This document shows positions 35,231 to 46,265 of a stretch of 64,000 bases of DNA, piece by piece. Position 1 is the stretch's first letter; every line of letters begins with the position of its first letter. Origin of the DNA: Galeruca laticollis. Taxonomy: Eukaryota > Arthropoda > Insecta > Coleoptera > Chrysomelidae. The translations under genes and the position numbers were made by a program. The stretch is taken from the NCBI GenBank assembly GCA_963921935.1, contig OY998178.1, forward strand, positions 56,207,451 to 56,271,450, in the 5' to 3' direction. Below the pieces are notes generated by a model. The model was not told the DNA's origin and did not search any database. It saw only the letters and a program-made list of their open reading frames with translations.

Positions 35231-35440
35231 CTTACTTTTTTAAATGAAAACTGTTTCTAAATAATTCCAAAAATTGTTTCGATATCGAATATCATCGTCT
35301 GAATGACCAAACAATTGTTAGTTTTTTTGAATTTTTATCATTTTTTCATTATATTGTTGACTTGTTTAGAAACAGTTAGTTTCATTTAAAAAGTAACATT
35401 AGCAGATTCCGCACAGTAAGGGTCGAAACAGTAAATATCA
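35231..35440. mobile_element. Penelope-derived foldback next to the piggyBac gene
   Basis: Left part TTTTTTAAATGAAAACTG and right part CAGTTAGTTTCATTTAAAAA are inverted. A minus-strand CAGACGA (changed from CTGACGA) with a perfect stem II GATAT/ATATC and GAAAC lies between them at about 35280-35312. The right tail GATTCCGCACAGTAAGGG and GAAACAGTAAATAT is the family tail. It sits between the piggyBac coding end and the putative TTAA end. Confidence 0.65.
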
Positions 35441-35514
35441 TAAAAAAACTTAACACCAATCCAGTATATTAATAAGTTTAAGAAATGTTTTTTTCCCATT
35501 GTTCAGTGATAATT

Positions 35515-37253
35515 TTAGCAATCTGGGCAATATTTTTTTTCTTCCATTCGGTGTAATCTGCATACGCAGTTGCCACACGTTGAGCAACAAAATCTTGATT
35601 TGCGGTCCTCCTTTCGTGGGCAAAATGTGCACCGAAATGCCGAAGGTGGATTGGTTCTCTTGTACTTGTACAAGTCAGTTGAGTTTTTTAGTGATTTGTG
35701 AAATTTTTTAAACAATGCCTTTCGTAATTGTACGTTGGGTATCGAAATTTCAATTGAGAATATTTGCAAATCTTTCTACTGTAGCTTGTATTTCTTGGAA
35801 TATTTGGATGTCTTGTTTTGAAAATCATAAACGCATTCAGTGCAGCCATATCAAAAATTTCCATAAAAATTCGGAAAAGCCATCTTTTTGTTGTACACAG
35901 CTATACTCTCGTGTCATGTGATCTCCTGTGTCTACAGCAATATAGTTATAATGACAAATATTTTCTGGATTATTCTGTTCATCTCCTTTTGTTTAATTTT
36001 CTTGAAACTAAGTGTAAGCAACATAAAACTTTTATGAAGCACATAAGCTATAAGTTACATGACATCTGTGAATCCAAATAATCTAGAATGCTGCTAACCA
36101 GTTTTATTAGTCAAAAATTCCTTTGGAACTTCTCGCTTATTATATCGTAGAGTGGTTGTAAGAGTGAGTTTATTTCTGAGAATTTCTTTAGCCAGGGGAG
36201 ACGTAATAGAGTTATCGGTTGTAACTCATCTCCATGATTGAAAATACGGCGTCACAATGTCCAAAACAACTCGTTGACCTTGATTATATTCTCTTTGGTT
36301 ACTTACAATTTCTGCCTAGACTTGGCTGTTCAGTTTATACGCTGTATCTGAATCGGAAGAAACCCAAACATTTATCCCGTAGCGGCCTGGTTCACTTTTT
36401 ATGTAAACCCTGAATGAACAGTTTCCTCGAAAAGTGGCCAGGCGTTCATCTACAATAAGGTTTGAGCCAGGCGAGTAATTATCTTTTCAATTATTTACAA
36501 AAGTATTGTAATATTCAAGAATTGCTTCGAACTTGCTGCGACTGGTTGCAATTCTTTCTTTTCTGGTATATGGATCGCCAAATCGGAAGTGACTAAATAT
36601 AATTTTAAGTCTGTTCCGAGAAAGCACAGACATAAAAAACGGTTGTTTGAACATTTTGCTTCCGGTCCACATTTCATCAAGATGCAGTTTTCTTCCACGA
36701 TTTCAATCAGCAGCAATCAAGACACCAATAAAAGCTTCAAACTCTTCTAAAATTACTGGCTTCCAAGTTTTTTGATCTACTAAATTTGTATGATCGTTTT
36801 TATATTTTTCAGTGTGTTACCGCTTGTCTGTTTGTATGTCTCTCAAGATGTCGTCAGTAATAAATAGTTCGAATGCATCCAAAATTGATGTACTTTGCAA
36901 AACAATAAAAATAAAATTAATCATGAAAGTTTTACAAATTACACGTGAAAATAGTTAACCTTGCCTTCTGCAGACCAGGTCTTGCATTTACAAAGTTGTG
37001 CTTTCGACTTCTCATCGCAACAGGTGTATAGATTTACACTCAAACCCCGATTTCGATTTATAAACATCGGTACAGTTTCATCCTCATTTCCTTCGTCAGC
37101 AGATTTAACGTCCGGAAAACGATTTTCGTCTTCCACGTAATCACCACCGCCTTCATTACTCATTTTATCTTCACAATCAACTTTAAATTCGCTATCCCTC
37201 CCATCAAAATAGCGACCAAGCTCCGCGTCACTTAAATTTTTAGTTGTTGCCAT
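35515..37253 (-). pseudogene. piggyBac-like transposase, degenerate
   Basis: Starting at ATG 37253, the minus strand gives KNLSDAELGRYFDGRDSEF, an acidic N-terminus. LEEFEAFIGVLIAAD and MWTGSKMFKQPFFMSVLSRN, RLKIIFSHFRFGD follow. VVLDIVTPYFQSWR and TTDNSITS (a catalytic Asp box) come next, and a C-terminal Cys-rich finger (FRCTFCPRKEDRKSRFCCST, CVCRLH) ends at 35515. The order is that of a DDE_Tnp_1_7 piggyBac transposase, DNA-binding finger last. Stops and shifts occur at several points, for example after IAAD, TFVNN and SWR. piggyBac elements move by cut and paste at TTAA; this copy cannot encode an active enzyme. Confidence 0.75.
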
Positions 37254-37254
37254 T

Positions 37255-37999
37255 GTAGAAGCTTTAGCCGCTCTAGGATTAAACAAATACAGTTTCCGTT
37301 GAAACCATATATAAACCAAATTTCGGAACTTCACCAAAACTTTCCCCTATTTGCCCTTTTGAGCACCATATGAAAAATTCACATGCATAAGCTAGACCCA
37401 AAAATTGTGTTGATCAGTATTATTATCCATTTAGTTTCATTTCATCATATTTGTTAATTGATACATTTAACAAATCAAATTTCGAACATTTCAATACAGA
37501 TACCAATATTAAACGACTTAATTCCTGTTCATTGATACTGATGGAATAAATAACATTATTTAATTTTTAACGGTTTAACGGTCTGTTATTTATGTTTTTT
37601 TAACTGTCATTATTATTCGTTATTACCAAAGTTTCATTTGACACATAATTATATTTATTCAGAATATAAATTCGTTGGAAAAATGTGTTATAAAAGCAGA
37701 ATGAAAATAATAATATAAATAACGTTATGCATTGAATGTACAATCAATATTTTTTTAATGGTTTGTATTCAAACAAAGTTCGTTATATTTTTTCAAACAA
37801 AGCATTATTTCAACTATTTTAAAATACTGCTCATTTTGTACAAACGAAATAAACAATGTTGATTATACTCAATGTTATTAAACGTTATTCCAATCCCTTA
37901 TTTGTGTAATTTATAGCTTCTTCTTTAAGTGCAAAGAAATGTATCGTCACAAGGGTGGTCGTAGCTTCACAAGATTTATGAAAATATTGACAAATAAAG
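37255..37999. other. Intergenic stretch, no recognised gene
   Basis: AT-rich, with many short TAT/ATT runs. No family recognised. Confidence 0.4.
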
Positions 38000-38560
38000 G
38001 AAAATTGAAGTCATAGATTGAATAATGGGTATGGAGTATTATCATCAATTTTTTTTGCATTGATGTTATTGGGATATTGCGTGAACCCACAAATATTTTT
38101 GTAGTGATTTTGTAGTTCGCTTGTAATTGTAGAGAATTCATTTTCTCCTTCTTGAAGTATACACTTGCATCTGCTCGGCTGGTGTATTCGCAAGCTTCTG
38201 TTTTGCTCTGTTCGTTTGATGGTTTCTTGATTAGATATGCTGCACCAATTTGTTATGTCTGTAAGCCGTGAATGGTGCTCCCTTCCTGGTCCTCCTTTTC
38301 CTTCAATCTTACCCATCAATATTTCCTGAAACTCTCGATGTTTAAGTCTTCTGATCATATGCCCCAAGTGCTCAACTTTACTATTTAGACTCCAGCTCTT
38401 CGTAATACCTATTCGTTGATACGTCCATGGAATTCTGAGAATTCTCAGTAAATCCAAATCACCAGTCCTTTTGACCGATATATAATAATTTAGACCATAA
38501 GTACTCAAATTTGGAGACTCATTGGTACTTCACGTCTAATAAGGAATGTACTTAATTTTA
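38000..38560 (-). pseudogene. LINE reverse-transcriptase tail (third fragment)
   Basis: The frame contains LLRILRIPWTYQRIGITKSW, KVEHLGHMIRRLKHREFQEI and GKGGPGREHHSRLTDITNW. This is the RRxLRIPWT / LxYLGHIxR / GKRGPGRR-x-x-W-L series of LINE tails. One continuous frame of 165 codons is kept. It lies directly behind another LINE tail with the same strand. Confidence 0.7.
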
Positions 38561-38639
38561 TAAATCCCATCTTTGCCATGTCCACTGGTATCTTTACTTC
38601 CTCATCACAATTCCATTTGCCATTCAGTGTAGATCCTAG

Positions 38640-39935
38640 ATTCTTCTTCAAGCATTTCCTATCCGTTTCGGATATTGGTTTTACATGCTATTTTAACTTT
38701 ATTTACTGCTGCCCGAAACAGCTCAGTAGTATTCAAATCAAACCAGGTTCTGAGGTTTTTCAACCATGAAATTCTTCTTCGGTGAACACCTCGTCTTCCC
38801 ATTACTTTTCCCTGCAGAATAGCTTGCAGTAAATGAAACCTGCTATCGTTTCTTATTATGTGACCCAAGTACTGGAGCACTCGAATTTTTACAGTGCTAC
38901 TTCCTTTTCTTTGGCAGTCCTCCTAAGAACTTCGATGTTTGGCACATGATCTGTCAAAGATATTTTTAATATTCTACGATACAGCCACATTTCAAACGCC
39001 TCTAGTTTTTTCATTATCGCTGCGTCCATGCTTCCACACAGAACAGAGAACACATAATAGCGAAGAGTCTTATCTTGGTCTTTAATGCTATGTGATGACT
39101 TGTGAACCGGTTTCTGATTTTGTTAAGGCAGACATTGCTTTTTCAATTCGAATTCTAACTCATTGGGAGTGATTAGATTGTTCATTGACATCAGTTCCTA
39201 GGCAGATAAGGCTGCTCAATCGTTCTACTAGGTTTTGATTAATTGTAACTTGGCAGTTGTTTATCCTTTCTTTGCATATGACCATACATTTTATTCTTTT
39301 GATATTAATATCTAGTTCATAAAGTTGGCTGCAATCTGTAATTTTATTTATCAGTTCTTGTAATCCCTCTAGACTGTCAACCTAAATGACCGTATTGTCT
39401 GCATAACGTATGTTATTTATTCTTTCTCCGTTCAGAAAGACTACGCTCCCAATGTTCTCCAGAGCTTCTCTAAATATGCATTATGAATATATATTGAACA
39501 CCAGCTTGCCTTACGCAGCGTAATCTGTAGTCTCATTACCGATTCTAACTGCAGCAAAGTGATTCCTATATAGGTCAGCTATTATCGCTATTTATTTTCC
39601 GTCCAAGCCCTTATTTTCAAAGATTTATATAATTTGTTCATGTCGTACTTTGTCGAAGCCTTCTGGTAGTCAATATAGCATGCATATATTGTACAGTTCG
39701 TGTCCCTGCATCTTTGGAATAATACTTGGATGAAGTACCTACTGCAATTTGGAAGACAAACTGTGGGCGCTATTTGATCTTCGCAAGTTTTGTAGATACT
39801 CCTATGGATTACTTTAAGGAAAAGTTTCAGAAGGTGGCCCATAAAACCTCCATTGTTCTCACATTTCTTGTATCCGGTTTCTTTGGCAAGGTGAATTTTT
39901 CTAAATGTACCTATATATTTTAATAAATACTGATG
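38640..39935 (-). pseudogene. LINE reverse transcriptase, broken
   Basis: Going down the minus strand: HLLKLFLKVIHRSIYKTCED, LFQRCRDTNCTIYACYIDYQ (the YIDYxKAFD palm box, here KAST), NNIRYADNTVI (the YADD box, changed to YADN), then LQYLGHIIRNDSRFHLLQAI and RRRISWLKNLRTWFDLNTTE in the tail. Domain order is complete for the polymerase from fingers to tail, but it is frame-broken in at least five places. It is not active, since the catalytic YADD is YADN. Confidence 0.7.
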
Positions 39936-39989
39936 TTAACAACTTTAAACTGTCATCATCCATGAGCCTCGAGAACCCAGTATTTGTAT

Positions 39990-40625
39990 TGTCGGGTCTC
40001 GAAGATCTTCCTTCTTTCATAGATCTTATCGCTGCCCTTCATCAATTATCATATATGGCCCTGTATTCTTAGCGAGTTCAGGTGGTTCTGATCCTAGGTA
40101 CTCGAATTTATCTATCTATTTCAATCTCTTTATTGTCTATTTCTATTTATGGTCCTTAATAGTGTTGTCTACTATCATCGTTTTTTTCTTCTGTGTATTT
40201 TCCCCATTCTATTCATTTTATATACCAATGTCATCTGCAGTTATTCCTGTATTATCTGCTTAACTTAAATTGTTCATTGGCTTACCATTGACTTTAATAC
40301 CTAGTGATTTGTTTTCAAGGGCAATTTGGAAAATCTTTTCGACATAAATATTGAGTAGCGTCGGCGACAGAATGCATCCTGCCTAACTGCTTTTACTAAT
40401 TTCACTTCATTCGTGCTAGTTGCATTGTCCATTCTGATTGTTGCTGTTAGATTTACCTACATATTTCTCATGATTCTTATATCTAAACAAGCAATGTAAT
40501 TTTTTTCTAAAAGCGGGATTAATAGATCAAAAGCTCATTCATAGTCAATTAAACATATGAATACGTATTTTCGCTGGTCAAAACATTTCGGTATTAGTAG
40601 TTTCATAATTCATAGCAGACATGAG
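39990..40625 (-). pseudogene. LINE reverse transcriptase palm fragment
   Basis: The minus strand carries CILSPTLLNIYVEKIFQIAL, ENKSLGIKVNGKPMNNLS and ADNTGITADDIG, then FEYLGSEPPELAKNT. These match the RQGCxLSPxLFNLYxE and NNIRYADDT boxes of the same LINE group. The copy continues into no tail; another LINE copy begins at 39935 on the same strand. Confidence 0.6.
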
Positions 40626-41615
40626 TATTTCATGTGGTTTTAACTGGAATATGGAGAAAATTTTGAGTCAAAATCCGTTCCTGTCAACTCAGAATTTGTA
40701 TAATCACATGAGGAAAATTTGTCTCAAAAAATATCTATCTATGAAACAATCCTTAAAAGATTCAAAATCGTATCAGTTATTATTTGACATCAAGCGTCAA
40801 CAGCCCTTATCAATTAAAGCAATATTATAATTTGGAGTTAATTAAAGTGATGAAAGTGATTTCGTTAAAAATGATAACAAATCCTTTTTTATCAAGAGGC
40901 AAAAAAACTTTGTACGGACTTTAAATTTATTGTAATTAAAACTTTTGAAAATGTTAAATGTTTTAATTGCATTCGGGATTCAAAGACGGCGGCTTCTTTC
41001 CGAATTTTTCCTCACTTTCAACCTCGGAATTATTTCTGTATCCGACGGTCCCACTTGATGAAACGGAAGGGTTGAAAATTGGAAGACATTACAGTAGAAA
41101 GTGTTAGAAACAACCGAACTCATAGAAATTATGCACATAGGGTTCTTTGGGTTAGGTTATATTTTTAATATTTGATCGATTTTGCTGCACATTGATAATA
41201 AAAATGAATCTTGCTACAGAACGCAATTGGGATAGATGTTTCAATGGCATTTTAAACACTTTTCAAGCGTGCTTATGTGTAGGGCAAGGATAAATATTGG
41301 AAGTTACTCGTTATATGTTTCAATAAGAGTATAGAAAAAACGGCTTAAGAATTGATGAAAGAGCAATGTTACAGTTGGCATTTGTACCAACATCTTGTTC
41401 AAGGGGAGCTGCGAGCTCCGTTTCCAGTCAGTAACAACGTTTCTGTCCTATGAGAATTTATTCTTCAGAACTCTGGCATTAAAAAATATACTGCACTAAA
41501 ATCTTAACAAACTTTTTTTGACACTATCAACCCAGTTTCTTCTACACACTAGTATTCCTCAACCATTTCGATTACCTTCTAGGATATTAGTTTAAAACTA
41601 AATATTTTGTTTCAG
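40626..41615. other. Unassigned stretch upstream of the spondin exon
   Basis: A 69-codon plus frame (40621-40830) is not recognised. The last bases (TATTTTGTTTCAG, ending at 41615) form the splice acceptor of the next exon, so at least the right part is intron. Confidence 0.4.
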
Positions 41616-41827
41616 GACGAAGCCACGACAAATCATTCACACTCTTTCGCTTGGGACAGAAATCATCGGCGGGATTAAAAGAGTTCGCCGAGACGGGTCG
41701 ATCTGAATTACTTGAAGAGCAAAGTCAAGGAGAAGGAGGGGTATACGATGAATTTAATGCACCGCCTATACCGTCCGGTGTGGGCAGAACGGAAACGGAG
41801 TTTTTCGTCGATGGAAATCATTCAAAG
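41616..41827 (+). CDS. Exon of a spondin-domain gene (F-spondin/mindin/fat-spondin type)
   Basis: A 212-base exon lies between a good acceptor (TTTTGTTTCAG ending at 41615) and a good donor (AAG then GTAAGG at 41828). In its only open frame it reads RSHDKSFTLFRLGQKSSAGL, LKEFAETGRSELLEEQSQGE and FNAPPIPSGVGRTETEFFVD, ending GNHSK. This is the middle of a Spondin_N domain of extracellular matrix proteins. In this family the text normally goes on with a VSLxxRIVPSPDW segment, so the next exon must start there. I did not find it or the preceding exon in the window, which implies introns over several kb. The first codon is split (phase 1). Codon use is GC-richer than the surroundings, and there is no stop or shift, so it looks like a live host gene. 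F-spondin, mindin or fat-spondin cannot be told apart from one exon. Confidence 0.8.
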
Positions 41828-41871
41828 GTAAGGATAAGGAGTTCTAATCAGCTTGTACACCCAAATTTTTA

Positions 41872-42484
41872 GGGACGGTCTCACTTGCGGACCTCTCACT
41901 TGAGGACCTCGGCCCCATTTGTATCATTTGAGGACCTTCGTCAAAGCCGTAAAATTTTCCATAACATGAAGTACCATTTTAAGACCTCTAGGCGAGAACC
42001 TCTCCAAATTTACATTTAGGTAGATGTTTTTCAAAATTGTTATGAGGAACTTTTGTCTTTTGTTAGTGAACATAATATGTTAGAAATTTAGAGAAAAAAA
42101 ACAACCGAAAAATCGGAAGACTTTTACACGTTAGGTTATTCAAGAAGGGGAAGGGAATACGCGTAACAAAGTATTGGATATCTTTCAAGGGGATGGGTGA
42201 ATGCAATGATTATATTTCCTCCCCATTCTTCAAATACACAATATAAAAATATCACCATATATAAATGTGTTTATAATTTCATTTATTCTCTTGAGTTTGT
42301 GTTAAATTAATTCAATAAATATATAGTTTAATCAAATATTTGATTTCGCATCTTAATCGATTATTGAAAGGTCTGCAAGTGATTCGGTTTGAACTTGTAT
42401 CGTAGGCTAGGTCCGTAAATGAGACAAAAACAGGTAAATTTTGCATAGGTCCTCAAATGAGAGGTCCTGAAATGAGAAGACACC
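41872..42484. mobile_element. MITE with about 40-base inverted ends and an 8-bp target duplication
   Basis: The left end GGGACGGTCTCACTTGCGGA and the reverse complement of the right end (GGTGTCTTCTCATTTCAGGA) match, and the match continues through CCTCTCACTTGAGGACCT. The direct repeat AATTTTTA (41864-41871 and 42485-42492) flanks it. No coding capacity is seen. An 8-bp duplication fits hAT-like or related superfamilies. It sits in the intron after the spondin exon. Confidence 0.8.
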
Positions 42485-42492
42485 AATTTTTA

Positions 42493-44473
42493 ATTAGTTC
42501 AATTCTTATTCTCCCAAAGAAAAAGAATATTATGTTTTTGTGGACTGGAATATTGAGTGATTATTTCTAATGAAGCAGTATTTATATTAGACTCCGTTTC
42601 ACGAAAGAAGAAGCCACCTGAAGTTGCAGTCGTATGCTTCAAATTGTTGTAAAAACCAGCGCCATATTGTAAAATTGATCTTTGGCTTCAAATCAGTAGC
42701 GTCACGATTTCATATTTTATATGTTAACTCAAAATTGGAATATTAATAATTTATTTATCATAATATGTACAATTTCTTTGAAGAATGGTGATAGTGTATT
42801 TGAAGTTCCATAGCTATGTGGTTTATAGGTTATAGTTAGGGAAAACAAACACTAATTTCTTCTAAGCTAAGCTTATGTGAAGGATCTATCCTCAATAAAA
42901 TGGGTTACTTCATTTTGATAATTTAATTTGCTTATGGATGGCTCAACTATATAAAAATCATCTTCTGATGTAGTGCTGGCACTACATGAGACAAATTCTC
43001 TCCTATCCTGCAATATCTTGTCACTTGTAACACCTGCTGTTAATTTACTATACTATTTTGAGTGGCTCCTCCTTCATCAATGTTTTGGTACGTATTTCAT
43101 CTTTGTGCACCACATATGTTTCCCTCATATTTTGATAACAAGTAAATAGAAATATGATATTCCAATTATAGTGGTCTGATAAGTACCATCACTTTCAATG
43201 GAAACTTTAATTCTTGATGGACACATTCCGTGAATAAGGATTAGATCTTTATATTACATTTTTCATACAAATAAAAAAATCCTAAAATTATACGTTCATT
43301 AAAACTAAACAATTATAATAAATGGGATGAAGCATTTGAATCAGTCCTAATACACTCATACAAATGTTTTGTAATTATCTCCAAGCGATCAACTTTTCCA
43401 TATTTCTAAAATATAAAACTTATAGAATAATATTAATTTCCTCAGAACTAATGTCTTCTTGTAGACCTGTCTTATTAATCGCTTTCAAAGTCGTTAATAG
43501 ATTTTACAACACTACTACTGCTGTAGTCATCCTCTGAAATTGATTTGTCAGACGATCCTGTATTTATATTAAACTTAGGAGTATCTACAGCATCATCAAA
43601 AATTTTAAACCTTTTTCTGATACATCGTACCATCCCTTGGATTGCACGTACGAGCTGTGGGTATATGTTTCATCAATATATACATTATTCCAGCTTTTGG
43701 TACATATTATACTATTCCATAATTACCTCTCCGTTATCTTGGGTTCGCTGCCATCTACAATAAAGGGATTATTTTTAATTAAATACTTATGCATGTTACA
43801 TAATAATATTTTGATGTTCGATGTTTATTGTAATCTCATTTTAATTTTTGTTCTGATTATGAATTTATTCCACTCGTTTCACAATTTTCCCCATTCACAA
43901 AATGATTTTCACTTTCAACACTTGCGTCTTCAATAACTAATAAAAACTAGTTATCTGAAACTCATAGTTTCAAGCAGCTTCCAAAAAGAAGTTCTACTTG
44001 TTGTAAACTCAGATAAAACAACCCACTATGCAAATAAATGTTATAGTTATGTTAATTCAACATCACATTGTGATAATGCTCTTCTATTTCCTCCTCTTGC
44101 TTCATCACATGCTCATCTATACAACCGCATATGCCCAGTTTGTGGCTATTAACTTTTGTGATGTTTCAACTTAACTTCTCAGCGATTTTAAGCGCTGCCC
44201 CTTTTCACAATTCTGTGATGTTACTAGAGCTTCCTCAAAAGGAAGTCTTCATAGCGAAATAACAACAACATTTCTGTTACATTCTTTTAACATCCTGTAG
44301 ATGTTAATGCAATGTATAAAAAATAACATGTTGCCAATGATCTAAATGTAACATTTCAAAACAATACAGTGTATTCTCTTATATGTTGTTTGGTCAATAA
44401 TTAAACCTCTAAATAATATACCTCAAACATTCTAGATGACATCCTAGAGATGTTTCTGTGCCTAATCAGCAAA
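42493..44473. other. Probable intron/intergenic DNA with a weak minus-strand frame
   Basis: On the minus strand around 43500-43680, PQLVRAIQGMVRCIRKRFKI runs into an acidic Ser/Asp-rich stretch (SSDKSISEDDYSSSS). It may be a remnant of a transposase N-terminus, but I cannot assign it. No spondin exon is visible. Confidence 0.3.
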
Positions 44474-44885
44474 TACAGGGTGAACAACTAAGAACGCCGG
44501 CTGTCGGCCATATTTCAAAAAATAGTCATGGTACAACTATAAAAAAATCCCTTGAGAAAAATGACGCTGGAATATATTTTTGAGTTCCTAAAATATCTGC
44601 CAGGGAGTGGAATGAACACTTAAAAACATAATACTGCGATTTCCTCCAAAAAAGACATACTAAAAATACATTTTTTGTTATATTGATGAGATCATGAAAA
44701 AATTTAGTTAGGGACTTTTTGTCCTTATTCTTCAAGTAAGGGGGGGGGAAGGTTAAAACTTGTTAAAAACAAATATCATAACCCTTTTTGTTTTTTAATC
44801 GATATCAATGTTTTTGGCGTCATTTAAAAGAGTGTGTCCTCTTTAATAAGATATGCTCAACAAAAATAATGAAATTGGACAATTT

Positions 44886-45137
44886 CAGTGTTTTAAATGA
44901 AACTCACGGTTTCTAGATAATACCACAATATAATAAAAATTGTAGAAAATTCTAAAAAATTGACAATTGTTTCGATAAATCAATATCATCGTCAGAATGA
45001 CAGAAGTTACATTTCATTTGATGCCTACCTGATGTTTAGTAGTTATTTTTGGCTAGACCAAGAAGTGACCTAACTGGTGATTGACTTGATATATGTTAAT
45101 AGAAAAAAGAAGATGTGATATTACAAATATTGAAGCT
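44886..45137 (-). mobile_element. Penelope-derived fragment nested in the MITE
   Basis: This matches 6122-6371 over its whole length: arm, hammerhead core and part of the 3' region. It ends abruptly at TATTGAAGCT, after which MITE sequence resumes. There is no second arm. Confidence 0.75.
44950..45005 (-). ncRNA. Hammerhead ribozyme-like motif in the nested fragment
   Basis: The minus strand reads TTCT-GTC-ATT, CTGACGA (44995-44989), GATA/TATC, GAAAC, AATT, GTC, AAT-TTTTT-AGAA. Every core base is the same as in the copies at 803, 6189 and 6629, although flanking DNA has diverged. Confidence 0.6.
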
Positions 45138-45723
45138 ATGTCAAAAAGTCGACAATTTCCCCATTTTTCTCGGAAATTTCAAATGTAATGACATGACATT
45201 TTTTAACTTCTGATGAAAAGGGGTTAGAATAGGAATTTAGTGAAAACCGCAAGTCTAAATATTAATTGTAATCCAAGATAAAAGATTTTCGATATCAGAT
45301 TAAAAAATTAAAAAAATGCTCCATTTTACATTTCCGAGCGGATACAAAATTACCAAATTTTGTTATCAATCTTATTAAACAGAAAAAACTCTTTTAAATG
45401 AAGCTAAAATAATTAATATCGGTTAAAAAACGACGAAAAAGTTATACATATGTTCATAAGTTTGAATCAAAAAATCTCCTTAATTTAATTTTTTCATGAT
45501 CTCATTAAAATTTCAAAAATTCTATTTTTATGACACCTTCAGTTTGTTTTTTGTGTATTAGGTTTTCGAGTGTTCATTCCACCCCTAGTCTATATTTTAG
45601 AGACTGCAAAACATTCTCCAGCGATTTTTTTGGATCACTTACCTAAAGGTTTTTTTTTGAAAGATAGCATGAATCTTTTCTGAGATATGGCCTTTCTGCC
45701 GTTCTTAGTTGTTCACCTTGTAC

Positions 45724-46169
45724 ATTTAAAATAAAATAGCAAAAAAAGCAATAAAGGATTTAAATAGTTTATTCACTATTGATAAACAGTACAATAAATT
45801 TGAAAATAACAGTTACAAAATTAGAAAAAAAATCTTGTCCAGGAATCCAGCCTAAAAAATAAAATTGTGTAAGCATATTACATAACAAGTGTGGAAAGTG
45901 GAAACTATTGAACGCATTCAGTGAAAGCAAGAAATAAAAAAGGGTATATTAATCTATAATTTCCATAACGTAACATACTTGAAACTGAATCAATAAAGTT
46001 TAATGGATACACATACATTACAGCCTGTTTACAGAAATTTTATTAGAATATTTTTTCGATAATATTAAAAAGCTAATAAAAATTTTACACCATAAAGATT
46101 TTATGAAACATTACGGTAAATCAACAGAAATCCAATATGATTAAAGAAAATTCTATCGTATACTTACGG
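45724..46169. other. Intergenic stretch, no recognised gene
   Basis: AT-rich DNA, no similarity seen. Confidence 0.4.
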
Positions 46170-46265
46170 TTACTTTTTCTCACGCAAGAGTCGCTGTTTC
46201 GAGTGTCTCAACCATTCCCTAACGTACACTTCAAAATCCTTATCTGTGAAACCTTTAAACGTGTT
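46170..46265 (-). CDS. Possible last exon of an unassigned gene
   Basis: On the minus strand an acceptor (CCTGCTGTTCAG) is followed by an open frame NTFKGFTDKDFEVYVREWLR then HSKQRLLREKK and a TAA at 46172-46170. The peptide is charged and regular, unlike chance translation of this AT-rich DNA. A donor-like GTAAGTAT follows six bases later, so the exon may instead continue, with the stop already used. I do not recognise the family. It could belong with the signal-peptide-like exon at 47596-47461, but their reading phases cannot join directly; another exon would be needed. Confidence 0.35.
   Translation of the reverse strand, partial: NTFKGFTDKDFEVYVREWLRHSKQRLLREKK

Larger units (their letters stand above)
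44476..45720. mobile_element. Tc1/mariner-like MITE (TA duplication) with nested Penelope fragment
   Basis: The left end CAGGGTGAACAACTAAGAAC and the right end GTTCTTAGTTGTTCACCTTG are inverted, flanked by TA on both sides (44474-44475, 45721-45722). A further inner inverted segment pairs AAAAATCCCTTGAG..GGGAGTGGAATGAACAC with GTGTTCATTCCACCCC..TAAAGG. Between them a Penelope-derived piece (44886-45137) is inserted. No coding capacity. Confidence 0.75.
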
